Below the pieces are notes generated by a model. It was not told the origin of the DNA. It saw nothing but the letters and a program-made list of their open reading frames with translations, and made no database searches. A stretch of 64,000 nucleotides of DNA, taken from contig NW_027476407.1 of the NCBI RefSeq assembly GCF_051020955.1, positions 184,054 to 248,053 on the forward strand. Direction: 5' to 3'. The DNA is from Megalopta genalis (taxonomy: Eukaryota > Arthropoda > Insecta > Hymenoptera > Halictidae). This document shows, in pieces, positions 1 to 10,569 of the stretch (position 1 is its first letter; each line of letters starts with the position of its first letter). A program made the position numbers and the translations under genes.

Positions 1-2250
1 GATGCGAAACACATGATTCAGCTGCAAATCAATGCGATGTAGAAGGTTTAGCTTCAAATCATGCGACACACATGATTTAGCTTCAAATACTTGCGATATA
101 AGTGATCTAGCTTCAAATACAGGCGAATCGAACGAGTTAGCTTCAAATCCATGCGAAGCACATGATTCAGCTGCAAATCAATGCGATGTAGATGGTTTGC
201 TTCAAATCCATGCGATACACAAGATTTAGCTTCAAATCAATGTGATGTAGTAGGTTCAGCTTCAAATCCATGCGAAACACATGATTCAGCTGCAAATCAG
301 TGCGATGTAGAAGGTTTAGCTTCAAATCCATGCGAAACACATTATTTAGCTGCAAATCAGTGCGAAGTAGAAGGCTCGGGTTCAAATCAATGCGATTCAA
401 ATGGTTCATCTTCAAATACTTGTGAAATACATGATTTAGCTTCAACTGCATGCGAAACACATGATTTAGCTTCAAATCAATGCGATGTAGAAGGTTTAGC
501 TTCAAATCCATGCAAAACACGTGATTTAACTTCCAATTAATGCGAAGTAGAAGGCTTAGCTTCAAATCCATGCGAATCAAATGGTTTAGCTTCAAATACT
601 TGTGATATACTTTATTAAGATTGAACTGCATGCGCAACGAACGAGTTAGCTTCAAATCCATGCGAAACATATGATTTAGCTTCAAATCAATGCGATGTAG
701 AAGGTTTTAGTTTCAAATCCATGCGATACACAAGATTTAGCTTCAAAACAATGCGATGTAGTAGGTTCAGCTTCAAATCCATGCGGCACATATGATTTAG
801 CTTCAAATACTTGCGATATAAGTGACATAGTTTCAAATGGACGCGAAACGAACGAGTTAGCATCAAATCCATGCGAAACACATGGATTAGCTGCAAATCA
901 ATGCGATGAAGAAGGTTTAGCTTCAAATCCATGCGAAACAAATGATATAGATTGAAACACTTGGGGTGTAAGTGATATAGCTTCAAATGAAGACTAATCA
1001 AAGGTGTTAGCTTCAAAATCCTCGCGATACACATGATTTAGCTTCAAATACTAGCGATATAAGTAATGTAGATTCAACTGCAGGCGAAACGAACGAGTTA
1101 GCTTCAAATCCATGCGAAACACATGATTTAGCTGCAGATCATTGCGATGTATAAGGTTTAGCTTCAAAACAATAAGAGGTAGAAGGATTAGCTTCAAATC
1201 AATAGAATGTAGAAGGTTTAGCTTCAAATCAATGCGATGTTAAGGTTTAGCTTCAAATCCATACGAAACACATGATTTAGCTTCAAATCAATTCGAAGGA
1301 CAAGGCTTAGATTCAAATCCATGCGAAACAAATGATTTAGCTTCAAATCAATGCGATGTAGAAGGTTCAGCTTCAAATCGATGCGAAACACATGATTTAG
1401 CTGCAAATCATTGCGATGTAGAAGGTTTAGCTTCAAAACAATAAGAGGTAGAAGGTTTAGCTTCAAATCAATAGAATGTAGAAGGTTTAGCTTCAAATCA
1501 ATGCGATGTTAAGGTTTAGCTTCAAATCCATGCGAAACAAATGATTTAGCTTCAAATCAATGCGATGTAGAAGGTTTTAGTTTCAAATCCATGCGATACA
1601 CAAGATTTAGCTTCAAATCAATGCGATGTAGTAGGTTCAGCTTCAAATCCATGCGGCACATATGATTTAGCTTCAAATACTTGCGATATAAGTGACATAG
1701 TTTCAAATGGAGGCGAAACGAACGAGTTAGCTTCAAATCCATGCGGGACACATGACTTAGCTTCAAATCATTGCGATGTAGAAGGTTTAGCTTCAAATCC
1801 ATGCGAAACACATGATTCAGCTGCAAATCAATGCGATGTAGAAGGTTTCGCTTCAAATCCATGCGAAACACATTATTTAGCTGCAAATCAGTGAGAAGTA
1901 GAAGGCTCGGGTTCAAATCAATGCGATTCAAATGGTTCAACTTCAAATACTTGTGAAAGACATGATTTAGCTTCAACTGCATGCGAAACACATGATTTAG
2001 CTTCAAATCAATGCGATGTAGAATGTTTAGCTTCAAATCCATGCAAAACACGTGATTTAACTTCCAATTAATGCGAAGTAGAAGGCTTAGCTTCAAATCC
2101 ATGCGAATCAAATGGTTTAGCTTCAAATGCTTGTGATATACGTTATTTAGATTGAAATGCATGCGCAACGAACGAGTTAGCTTCAAATTCATGCGAAACA
2201 CATGATTTAGCTGCAAATCAATGCGATGAAGAAGGTTTAGCTTCAAATCC

Positions 2251-2370
2251 GTGCGAAACAAATGATATAGCTTCAAACACTTGGGGTGTAAGTGATATAG
2301 CTTCAAATGAAGACTAATCAAACGAGTTAGCTCCAAAATCCACGCGATACACATGATTTAGCTTCAAATA
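2251..2370 (+). repeat. Gamma cassette (representative), with a 31-bp monomer
   Basis: A fixed series of monomers: one ending AATGATATAG, one with ACTTGGGGTGTAAGTGATAT, one with GAAGACTAATCAAACGAG, then a 31-bp monomer (2,327-2,357) with CAAAATCCACGCGATACAC. The extra A in the CAAAATCC run makes the last monomer 31 bp. Some fifty copies of the TTGGGGT monomer are scattered over the window, from 961 to about 63,880, usually with the same neighbours. That makes it the best HOR landmark. The GACTAATCA segment puts a TAA in the plus decapeptide frame, and the 31-mer shifts all frames. Both argue against translation. Confidence 0.85.
2327..2357 (+). repeat. 31-bp monomer variant (representative)
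   Basis: Measured from one TTAGC start to the next, this monomer is 31 bp because the usual CAAATCC is CAAAATCC. The variant recurs with each gamma cassette, for example at about 1,013, 4,911, 6,620, 10,775, 16,635, 24,963 and 63,930. It is a one-base frame shift that has been copied many times with no compensating change nearby. Confidence 0.85.
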
Positions 2371-4215
2371 CTAGCGATATAAGTAATGTAGATTCAACTT
2401 CAGGAGAAACGAACGAGTTAGCTTCAAATCCATGCGAAACACATGATTTAGCTGCAAATCATTGCGATGTATAAGGTTTAGCTTCAAAACAATAAGAGGT
2501 AGAAGGTTTAGCTTCAAATCAATAGAATGTAGAAGATTTAGCTTCAAATCAATGCGATGTAGAAGGTTTAGCTTCAAATCCATACGAAACACTTGATTTA
2601 GCTTCAAATCAATTCGAAGGACATGGCTTAGATTCAAATCCATGCGAAACAAATGATTTCGCTTCAAATCAATGCGATGTAGAAGGTTTAGCTTCAAATC
2701 CGTGCGATACACAAGATTTAGCTTCAAATCAATGCGATGTAGTAGGTTCAGCTTCAAATCCATGCGGCACATATGATTTAGCTTCAAATACTTGCGATAT
2801 AAGTGTCATAGTTTCAAATGGAGGCGAAACGAACGAGTTAGCTTCAAATCCATGCGAATCAAATGGATTAGCTTCAAATACTTGTGATATACTTTATTAA
2901 GATTGAACTGCATGCGCAACGAACGAGTTAGCTTCAAATCCATGCGAAACACATGATTTAGCTGCAAATCAATGCCATGAAGAAGGTTTAGCTTCAAATC
3001 CATGCGAAACAAATGATATAGCTTCAAGCACTTGGGGTGTAACTGATATAGCTTCAAATGAAGACTAATAAAAGGATTTAGCTTCAAAATCCTCGCGATA
3101 CAAATGATTTAGCTTCAAATACTAGCGATATAAGTAATGTAGATTCAACTGCAGGCGAAACGAACGAGTTAGCTTCAAATCCATGCGAAACACATGATTT
3201 AGCTGCAAATCATTGCGATGTAGAAGGTTTAGCTTCAAAACAATAACAGGTAGAAGGTTTAGCTTCATATCAATAGAATGTAGAAGGTTTAGCTTCAAAT
3301 CAATGCGATGTTAACGTTTAGCTTCAAATCCATACGAAACACATGATTTAGCTTCAAATGAATTCGAAGGACAAGGCTTAGATTCAAATCCATGCGGAAC
3401 AAATGATTTAGCTTCAAATCAATGCGATGTAGAAGGTTTTAGTTTCAAATCCATGCGATACACAAGATTTAGCTTCAAATCAATGCGATGTAGTAGGTTC
3501 AGCTTCAAATCCATGCGGCACATATGATTTAGCTTCAAATACTAGCGATATAAGTGACATAGTTTCAAATGGAGGCGAAACGAACGAGTTAGCTTCAAAT
3601 CCATGCGGGACACATGACTTAGCTTCAAATCATTGCGATGTAGAAGGTTTAGCTTCAAATCCATGCGAAACACATGATTCAGCTGCAAATCAATGCGATG
3701 TAGAAGGTTTCGCTTCAAATCCATGCGAAACACGTGATTTAACTTCCAATTAATGCGAAGTAGAAGGCTTAGCTTCAAATCCATGCGAATCAAATGGTTT
3801 AGCTTCAAATACTTGTGATATACGTTATTTAGATTGAAATGCATGCGCAACGGACGAGTTAGCTTCAAATCCATGCGAAACACATGATTCAGCTTTAAAT
3901 TCATGCGAAATAAATGATTTACCTTCAAGTACTTCCGATATTAATGATATATCTTCAAATGCAGGCGAAACAAACGAGTTAGCTTCAAATACATGCGAAA
4001 AACATGATTTATCTCAAATCAATGCGATGTAGAAGAATTAGCTTCGAATCCATGCGAAACAAATGATCTACATCAAATACGTGCGAATTAAGTGATATAG
4101 CTTCATATGCAGGCGAAACAAAGGAGATTACTTCAAATCGATGCGAATCACGTGATTTAGCTTCAAATCAATGTGAAGTAGTGGGCTTAGCTTCAAATCC
4201 ATGCGAAACAAGTGA

Positions 4216-7195
4216 TTGAGCTTCAAATCAATGCGATGTAGATGGTTTGCTTCAAATTCATGCGACACACAAGATTTAGCTTCAAATCAAAGCGATATAG
4301 TAGGTTCAGCTTCAAATGCTTGCGATATAAGTGATATTGTTTCAAATGGAGGAGAATCGAACGAGTTAGCTTCAAGTCCATGCAAAAGACATGATTTAGA
4401 TTCAAATCAATGCGATGTAGAAGGTTTAGCTTCAAATCCATGCGAAACATATGATTCAGCTGCAAATCAATGCGATGTAGAAGGTTTAGCTTCAAATCCA
4501 TGCGAAACACATTATTTAGCTGCAAATCAGTGCGAAGTAGAAGGCTCGGGTTCAAATCAATGCGATTCAAATGGTTCATCTTCAAATACTTGTGAAAGAC
4601 ATGATTTAGCTTCAACTGCATGCGAAACACATGATTTAGCTTCAAATCAATGCGAAGTAGAAGGCTTAGCTTCAAATCCATGCGAATCAAATGGTTTAGC
4701 TTCAAATACTTGTGATATACGTTATTTAGATTGAACTGCATGCGCAACGAACGAGTTAGCTTCAAATCCATGCGAAACACATGATTTAGCTGCAAATCAA
4801 TGCGATGAAGAAGGTTTAGCTTCAAATCCATGCGAAACAAATGATATAGCTTCAAACACTTGGGGTGTAAGTGATATAGCTTCAAATGAAGACTAATCAA
4901 ACGAGTTAGCTTGAAAATCCACGAAGTACACATGATTTAGCTTCAAATACTAGCGTTATAAGTAATGTAGATTCAACTGCAGGCGAAACGAACGAGTTAG
5001 CTTCAAATCCTTGCGAAACACATGATTTAGCTGCAAATCATTGCGATGTAGAAGGTTTAGTTTCAAATCCACGCGATACACAAGATTTAGCTTCAAATCA
5101 ATGCGATGTAGTAGGTTCAGCTTCAAATCCATGCGGCACATATGATTTAGCTTCAAATACTTGCGATATAAGTGACATAGTTTCAAATGGAGGCGAAACG
5201 AACGAGTTAGCTTCAAATCCATGCGAGACATATGACTTAGCTTCAAATCAATGCGATGTAGAAGGTTTAGCTTCAAATCCACGCTAAACATATGATTTAG
5301 CTTCAAACAATTGGGGTATAAGTGATATAGCTTCAAATGCAGACTAATCAAACGAGTTAGCTTCAAAATCCAAGCGATACACATGATTTAGCTTCAAATC
5401 AATGTGATGTAGAAGGCTTAGCTTCAAATCCATGCGATACACATGATTAAGCTTCAAATCATTGCGATGTAGATGGTTTGCTTCAAATTCATGCGACACA
5501 CAAGATTTAGATTCAAATCAGTGCGATGTAGTAGGTTCAGCTTCAAATCCATGCGATATAAGTGATATAGCTTCAAAAGTAGGGGGAACAAACGAGGTAG
5601 CTTCAAATCCATGCGAAACAAACGGTTTAGCTACAAATACTTGTGATATAAATTATTTAGCTGCAACTGCATGCGAAACTAACGAGTTAGCTTCAAATCT
5701 ATGCGAAACACACGATTTATCTTCAAATCAATGCGATGTAGAAGGTTTAGCTTCAAATCCATGCAAAACACGTGATTTAACTTCAAATGAATGCGGAAGG
5801 TTTAGATTCAAATCCAAACGAAACACATGATTTAGCTTCAAATACTTGCGATGTAAGTGATCTAGCTTCAAATACAGGCGAAACGAACGAGTTAGCTTGA
5901 AATCCATGCGAAACACATGATTCAGCTGCAAATCAATGCGATGCAGAAGGTTTAGCTTGAAATCCATGCCAAACACATGATTTAGCTTCAAATCCATGGG
6001 ATGTAGAAGGTTTAGCTTCAAATCCATGCGAAACACATTATTTAGCTGCAAATCAGTGCGAAGTAGAAGGCTCAGGTTCAAATCCATGCGATTCAAATGG
6101 TTCATCTTCAAATACTTGTGAAAGTCACGATTTAGCTTCAACTGCATGCGAAACAAACGAGTTAGCTTCAAATCAATGCTATGTAGAAAGTTTAGCTTCA
6201 AATCCATGCGAAACAAATGGTTTAGCTACAAATACTTGTGATATACATTATTTAGCTACCACTGCATGCGAAACAAACGAGTTAGCTTCAAATCCATGCG
6301 AAACACACGATTTAGCTTCAAATCCATGCGATACACAAGATTTATCTTCAAATCAATGCGATGTAGTAGGTTCAGCTTCAAATCCATGCGGCACATATGA
6401 TTTAGCTTCAAATACTTGCGACATAAGTTACATAGTTTCAAATGGAGGCGAAACGAACGAGTTAGCATCAAATCCATGCGAGACACATGCCTTAGCTTCA
6501 AATCAATGCGATGTAGAAGGTTTAGCTTCAAATCCACGCGAAACATATGATTTAGCTTCAAACACTTGGGGTATAAGTGATATAGCTTCAAATGCATACT
6601 AATCAAACGAGTTAGCTTCAAAATCCACGCGATACACATGATTTAGCTTCAAATACTTGCGATATAAGTGATGTAGAATCAACTGCAGGCGAAACGAACG
6701 AGTTAGCTTCAAACCCATTCGAAACTCATGATTTAGCAGCAAATCAATGTGATATAGAAGGTTTAGTTTCAAATCCATGCGATACACAAGATTTAGCTTC
6801 AAATCAATGCGATGTAGTAGGCTCAGCTTCAAATCAATGCGATATAAGTGATATAGCTTCAAAAGCAGGAGGAACAAACGAGGTGGCTTCAATTCCATGC
6901 GAAACAAATGATTTAGCTCCAAATCAATGCGAAGTAGATGCGATGCTTGAAATCTATGCGAAACAAATGGTTTAGCTTCAAATCAATGCGATGTAGAAGG
7001 TTTAGCTTCAAATCCGTGCGATACACAAGATTTAGCTTCAAATCAATGCGATGTAGTAGGCTCAGCTTCAAATCCATGCGGCACATATGATTTAGCTTCA
7101 AATACTAGCGATATAAGTGATATAGTTTCAAATGGAGGCGAAACGAACGAGTTAGCTTCAAATCCATGCGAAATACATGATTTAGCTGCAAATCA
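4216..7195 (+). repeat. Left mosaic region II of the satellite
   Basis: No gene is present. The block is a mosaic of the same cassettes: beta near 4,530-4,650 and 6,055-6,150, gamma near 4,860, 5,311 and 6,566, and alpha near 5,130-5,220 and 6,385-6,470. Spacing between like cassettes is irregular, so no clean kilobase-scale period is visible by eye. Stop codons break the plus decapeptide frame, for example TGA in GCTTGAAAT and TAA in GACTAATCA. Confidence 0.8.
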
Positions 7196-8100
7196 ATGCG
7201 ATGTAGAAGTTTAGCTTCAAATCCATGGGAAACAAATGATTTAGCTTCAGATACATGCGATATAAGTGATATAACTTCAAATGAATGCGAAACAAACGAG
7301 TTAGCTTCAACTCCATGCGAAGCACATAATTTAGCTTCAAATCAATGCGATCTAGAAGGTTTAGCTTCAAATCAATGCGATGTAGAAGGTTTAGTTTCAA
7401 ATCCATGGGAAACAAATTATTTAGCTTCAGATGCTTGCGATGTAAGTGATATAGCTACAAATGCTGACGAAACAAACGGGTTAGCTTCTACACCATGCGA
7501 AGCACATGATTTAGCTTCAAATCATTAAGATGTAGCAAGTTTAGCTTCAAATCAATGCGATGTAGAAGGTTTAGCTTCAATTCCATGCGACACAATTGAT
7601 TTAGCGTCAGATGCTTGCGATATAAGTGAAATAGCTTCAAAAGCAGGGGACACGAACGAGTTAGCTTCAAATCCATGCAAAACACATGACTAAGCTTCAA
7701 ATCAATGCGATGTAGAAGGTTTAGCTTCAAGTCCATGGGAAACAAATGATTTAGCTTCAGATACTTGCGATATAAGTGATATAGCTTCAAATGTATGCGA
7801 AACAAACGAGTTAGCTTCAAATCCATACGAAACACATAATTTAGCTTCAAATAAATGCGATGTAGAAGGTTTAGCTTCAAATCCATGGGAAACAAAAGAT
7901 TTAGCTTCAGATGCTTGCGATATAAGTGATAGAGCTTCAAATGCTGACGAAACAAACGGGTTAGCTTCAACTCCATGCGAAACACATGATTTAGTTTCAA
8001 ATCAATGCGAAGTAGAAGGCTTAGCTTCAAATCCAAGCGAGACACATGATTTAAATTCAAATCATTGCGAAGTAGGAGGCTCGGCTTCAAATCCATGCGA
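7196..8100 (+). repeat. Divergent subfamily with ~510/480-bp imperfect HOR
   Basis: Monomers here have distinctive forms: CCATGGGAAACAAATGAT, cores reading GCTTCAGAT instead of GCTTCAAAT, and GCTGACGAAACAAACGGG. A run beginning near 7,231 is repeated near 7,741 (510 bp, 17 monomers). A second landmark is repeated from 7,411 to 7,891 (480 bp, 16 monomers). The copies differ by many substitutions and by one monomer, so the duplication is old. This subfamily is rare in the rest of the window. No gene is present. Confidence 0.8.
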
Positions 8101-9290
8101 ATCAAATGGTTCGGCTTCAAATACTTGTAAAATACATGATTTAGCTTCAACTGCATGCGAAACACATGGTTTAGCTTAATATTCATGCGAAACGAATGGT
8201 TCAGCTCCAAATACTTGTGATATACATGATTTAGCTTCAACTGCATGTGAAACAAACATGTTAGCTTAAAATCCAAGCGAAACACGTGATTCAGCTTCAA
8301 ATCAATGCGAAGTAAAATGCTTAGCTTCAAATCCATGCGGACAAAATGGTTTTGCTTCAAATACTTGTGACATACATGATTTAGCTTCAACTGCATGCGA
8401 AACAAACGAGATAGCTCCAAATCCATGCGAAACAAATGATTTAGCTAACAAATCAATGCGAAGTAGGAGGCGTAGCTTCAAATCCATGCGACACAAATCA
8501 TTTAGCTTCAAATACTTGCGATATAAATGATATAGCTTCAAATGCAGGCGAAACAAACCAGTTAGCTTCTAATCCATGCGAAACTCATGATTTAGCATTA
8601 AAACAATGCGATCTAGATGTCTTAGCTTGAAATCCATGCGAAACAAATGATTTAGTTTCAAATCAATGCGAAGTAGAAGGCGTAGCTTCAAATCCATGCG
8701 GAACAAATGATGTAGCTTCAAATAATTGCGATATAAGTGATATAGATTCAATTGCATACGAAACAAACGAGTTAGCTTCAAATCCATGCGAAATACATGA
8801 TTTAGCTTCAAATCAGTGCGAAGTAGAATACTCAGCTTCAAATCCATGCGAATTTAATGGTTCGGCTTCAAATACTTGTGAAGTACATGATTTAGATTCA
8901 ACTGCATGCGAAACACATGGTTTAGCTTAATATTCATGCGAAACGAATGGTTCAGCTCCAAATACTTGTGATGTACAGGATTTAGCTTCAACTGCATGTG
9001 AAACGTACGTGTTAGCTTAAAATCCAAGCGAAACACATGATTCAGCTTCAAATCAATGCGAAGTGGAAGGCTTAGCTTCAAATCCAAGCGGAACAAATGA
9101 TTTAGCTTCAAATAATTGCGATATAAGTGATATAGATTCAATTGCATGCGAAACAAACGAGATAGCTCCAAATCCATGCGAAACAAATGATTTAGCTAAC
9201 AAATCAATGCGAAGTAGGAGGCGTAGCTTCAAATCCATGCGACACAAATCATTTAGCTTCAAATACTTGCGATATAAGTGATATAGCTTC
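8100..9290 (+). repeat. Tandem duplication of ~750 bp (25 monomers)
   Basis: A distinctive series contains GGTTTAGCTTAATATTCATG, GGTTCAGCTCCAAATAC, GTTAGCTTAAAATCCAAGCG and later TTAGCTAACAAATCAATGCG. It occurs at about 8,161-8,540 and again at about 8,912-9,290, an offset of about 750 bp. The copies share rare variants such as GCTTAATATTC and GCTAACAAATC but differ by substitutions. Related monomers recur only near 29,570 and its duplicate near 41,830, so this looks like an older subfamily. No gene is present. Confidence 0.85.
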
Positions 9291-9520
9291 AAATACAGGC
9301 GAAACGAACGAGTTAGCTTCAAATCCATGCGAAACACATGATTCAGCTGCAAATCAATGCGATGCAGATGGTTTAGCTGGAAATCCATGCCAAACACATG
9401 ATTTAGCTTCAAATCCATGGGATGTAGAAGATTTAGCTTCAAATCCATGCGAAACACATTATTTAGCTGCAAATCATTGCGATGTAGAAGGTTTAGCTCC
9501 AAACAATATGAGGTAGAAGG

Positions 9521-9670
9521 TTTAGCTTCAAATCAATAGAATGTAGAAGGTTTAGCTTCAAATCAATAGAATGTAGAAGGTTTAGCTTCAAATCAATAGA
9601 ATGTAGAAGGTTTAGCTTCAAATCAATAGAATGTAGAAGGTTTAGCTTCAAATCAATAGAATGTAGAAGG
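9521..9670 (+). repeat. Five identical consecutive 30-bp monomers
   Basis: Five successive monomers, each starting TTTAGCTTCAAATCAATAG and ending AATGTAGAAGG, are identical at 30-bp steps (starts 9,521, 9,551, 9,581, 9,611 and 9,641). Elsewhere this variant normally appears singly, next to a CAATAAGAGG monomer, for example near 1,471, 3,271, 18,070 and 26,010. This is therefore a local single-monomer amplification, probably by replication slippage or very local unequal exchange. Each copy carries TAG in the plus decapeptide frame. Confidence 0.95.
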
Positions 9671-9880
9671 TTTAGCTTCAAATCAATGCGATGTTCAGGT
9701 TTAGCTTCAAATCCATACGAAACACATGATTTAGCTTCAAACAAATTCGAAGGACAAGGCTTAGTTTCAAATCCATGCGAAACAAATGATTTAGCTTCAA
9801 ATCAATGCGATGTAGAAGGTTTAGCTTCAAATCCATGCGATACACAAGATCTAGCTTCAAATCAATGCGATGTAGTAGGT

Positions 9881-9970
9881 TCAGCTTCAAATCCATGCGG
9901 CACATATGATTTAGCTTCAAATACTTGCGATATAAGTGACGTAGTTTCAAATGGAGGCGAAACGAACGAG
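9881..9970 (+). repeat. Alpha cassette (representative, 3 x 30 bp)
   Basis: Three consecutive monomers starting at 9,881, 9,911 and 9,941. The first has CATGCGGCACATATGAT, the second ACTTGCGATATAAGTGAC, the third GTTTCAAATGGAGGCG then AACGAACGAG. The order is conserved at many sites, for example about 780-870, 1,650-1,730, 20,205-20,290, 28,505-28,590 and 54,430-54,520. Each boundary is exactly 30 bp. The cassette is a 90-bp sub-unit that travels as a block within larger HORs. Confidence 0.88.
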
Positions 9971-10150
9971 TTAGCTTCAAATCCATGCGAGACACATGAC
10001 TTAGCTTCAAATACTTGCGATATAAGTGATCTAGCTTCAAATACAGGCGAATCGAACGAGTTAGCTTCAAATCCATGCGAAACACATGATTCAGCTGCAA
10101 ATCAATGCGATGTAGTAGGTTTAGCTTCAAATCCATGCGAAACACATTAT

Positions 10151-10270
10151 TTAGCTGCAAATCAGTGCGAAGTAGAAGGCTCGGGTTCAAATCAATGCGA
10201 TTCAAATGGTTCATCTTCAAATACTTGTGAAAGACATGATTTAGCTTCAACTGCATGCGAAACAAACGAG
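10151..10270 (+). repeat. Beta cassette (representative, 4 x 30 bp)
   Basis: Four monomers starting at 10,151, 10,181, 10,211 and 10,241. Their landmarks in order are CAGTGCGAAGTAGAAGGC, TCGGGTTCAAATC with GATTCAAATGGTTCATC, ACTTGTGAAAGACATG, and CAACTGCATGCG. The same order recurs near 360-460, 1,890-1,990, 4,530-4,630, 11,535-11,620, 16,195-16,290, 21,555-21,650, 30,220-30,310 and 52,035-52,120. It is a second module that moves as a block. Confidence 0.88.
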
Positions 10271-10569
10271 GTAGCTTCAAATCCAAGCGAAACACATGAT
10301 TTATGTTCAAATTAATGCGAAGTAGAAGGCTTAGCTTCCAATTCAAGCGAAACACATGATTTGGCTTCAAATCAATGCGAAGTAGAAGGCTTATCTTCAA
10401 ATGGCTTAGCTTCTGATACTTATGATATACATAATTTACCTTCAACTGAATGCGAAAAAAGCGACTTAGCTTCAAATCAAAGCGAAACACTAGATTTAGC
10501 TTCAAATCAATGCGATGAAGATGGATTAGCTTCAAGTCCATGAGAAACAAATGATTTAGCTTCAGATAC

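Larger units (their letters stand above)
1013..3330 (+). repeat. Imperfect 1.3-kb / 0.75-kb HOR in the left region
   Basis: A block beginning with the 31-bp gamma monomer, then TACTAGCGATATAAGTAATG, CAACTGCAGGCGAAACG and monomers carrying CAATAAGAGG and CAATAGAATG, occurs at about 1,021, 2,341 and 3,091. The spacings are 1,320 and 750 bp, both whole multiples of 30. The copies differ by scattered substitutions, so they are older than the duplications further right. The same block order recurs in later HORs, for example at about 25,860 and 34,530, so this is an early form of a widely reused module. Confidence 0.75.
1..4215 (+). repeat. Left mosaic region I of the satellite, older short HORs
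   Basis: This stretch holds no gene, only monomers. Cassettes found elsewhere (alpha, beta, gamma) occur here with more scattered substitutions than in the right half. Imperfect internal tandem structure is visible. The segment around 700 recurs around 1,570 (870 bp, 29 monomers). The segment from about 1,021 recurs from about 2,341 (1,320 bp, 44 monomers) and again near 3,091 (a further 750 bp). The copies at 1,021 and 2,341 share the variant GATGTATAAGG, which supports their direct relationship. Around 3,880-4,220 the monomers are unusually divergent, for example with TTACCTTCAAGT and ATATCTTCAAAT cores. I infer an older, less recently homogenised part of the array. Confidence 0.85.
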
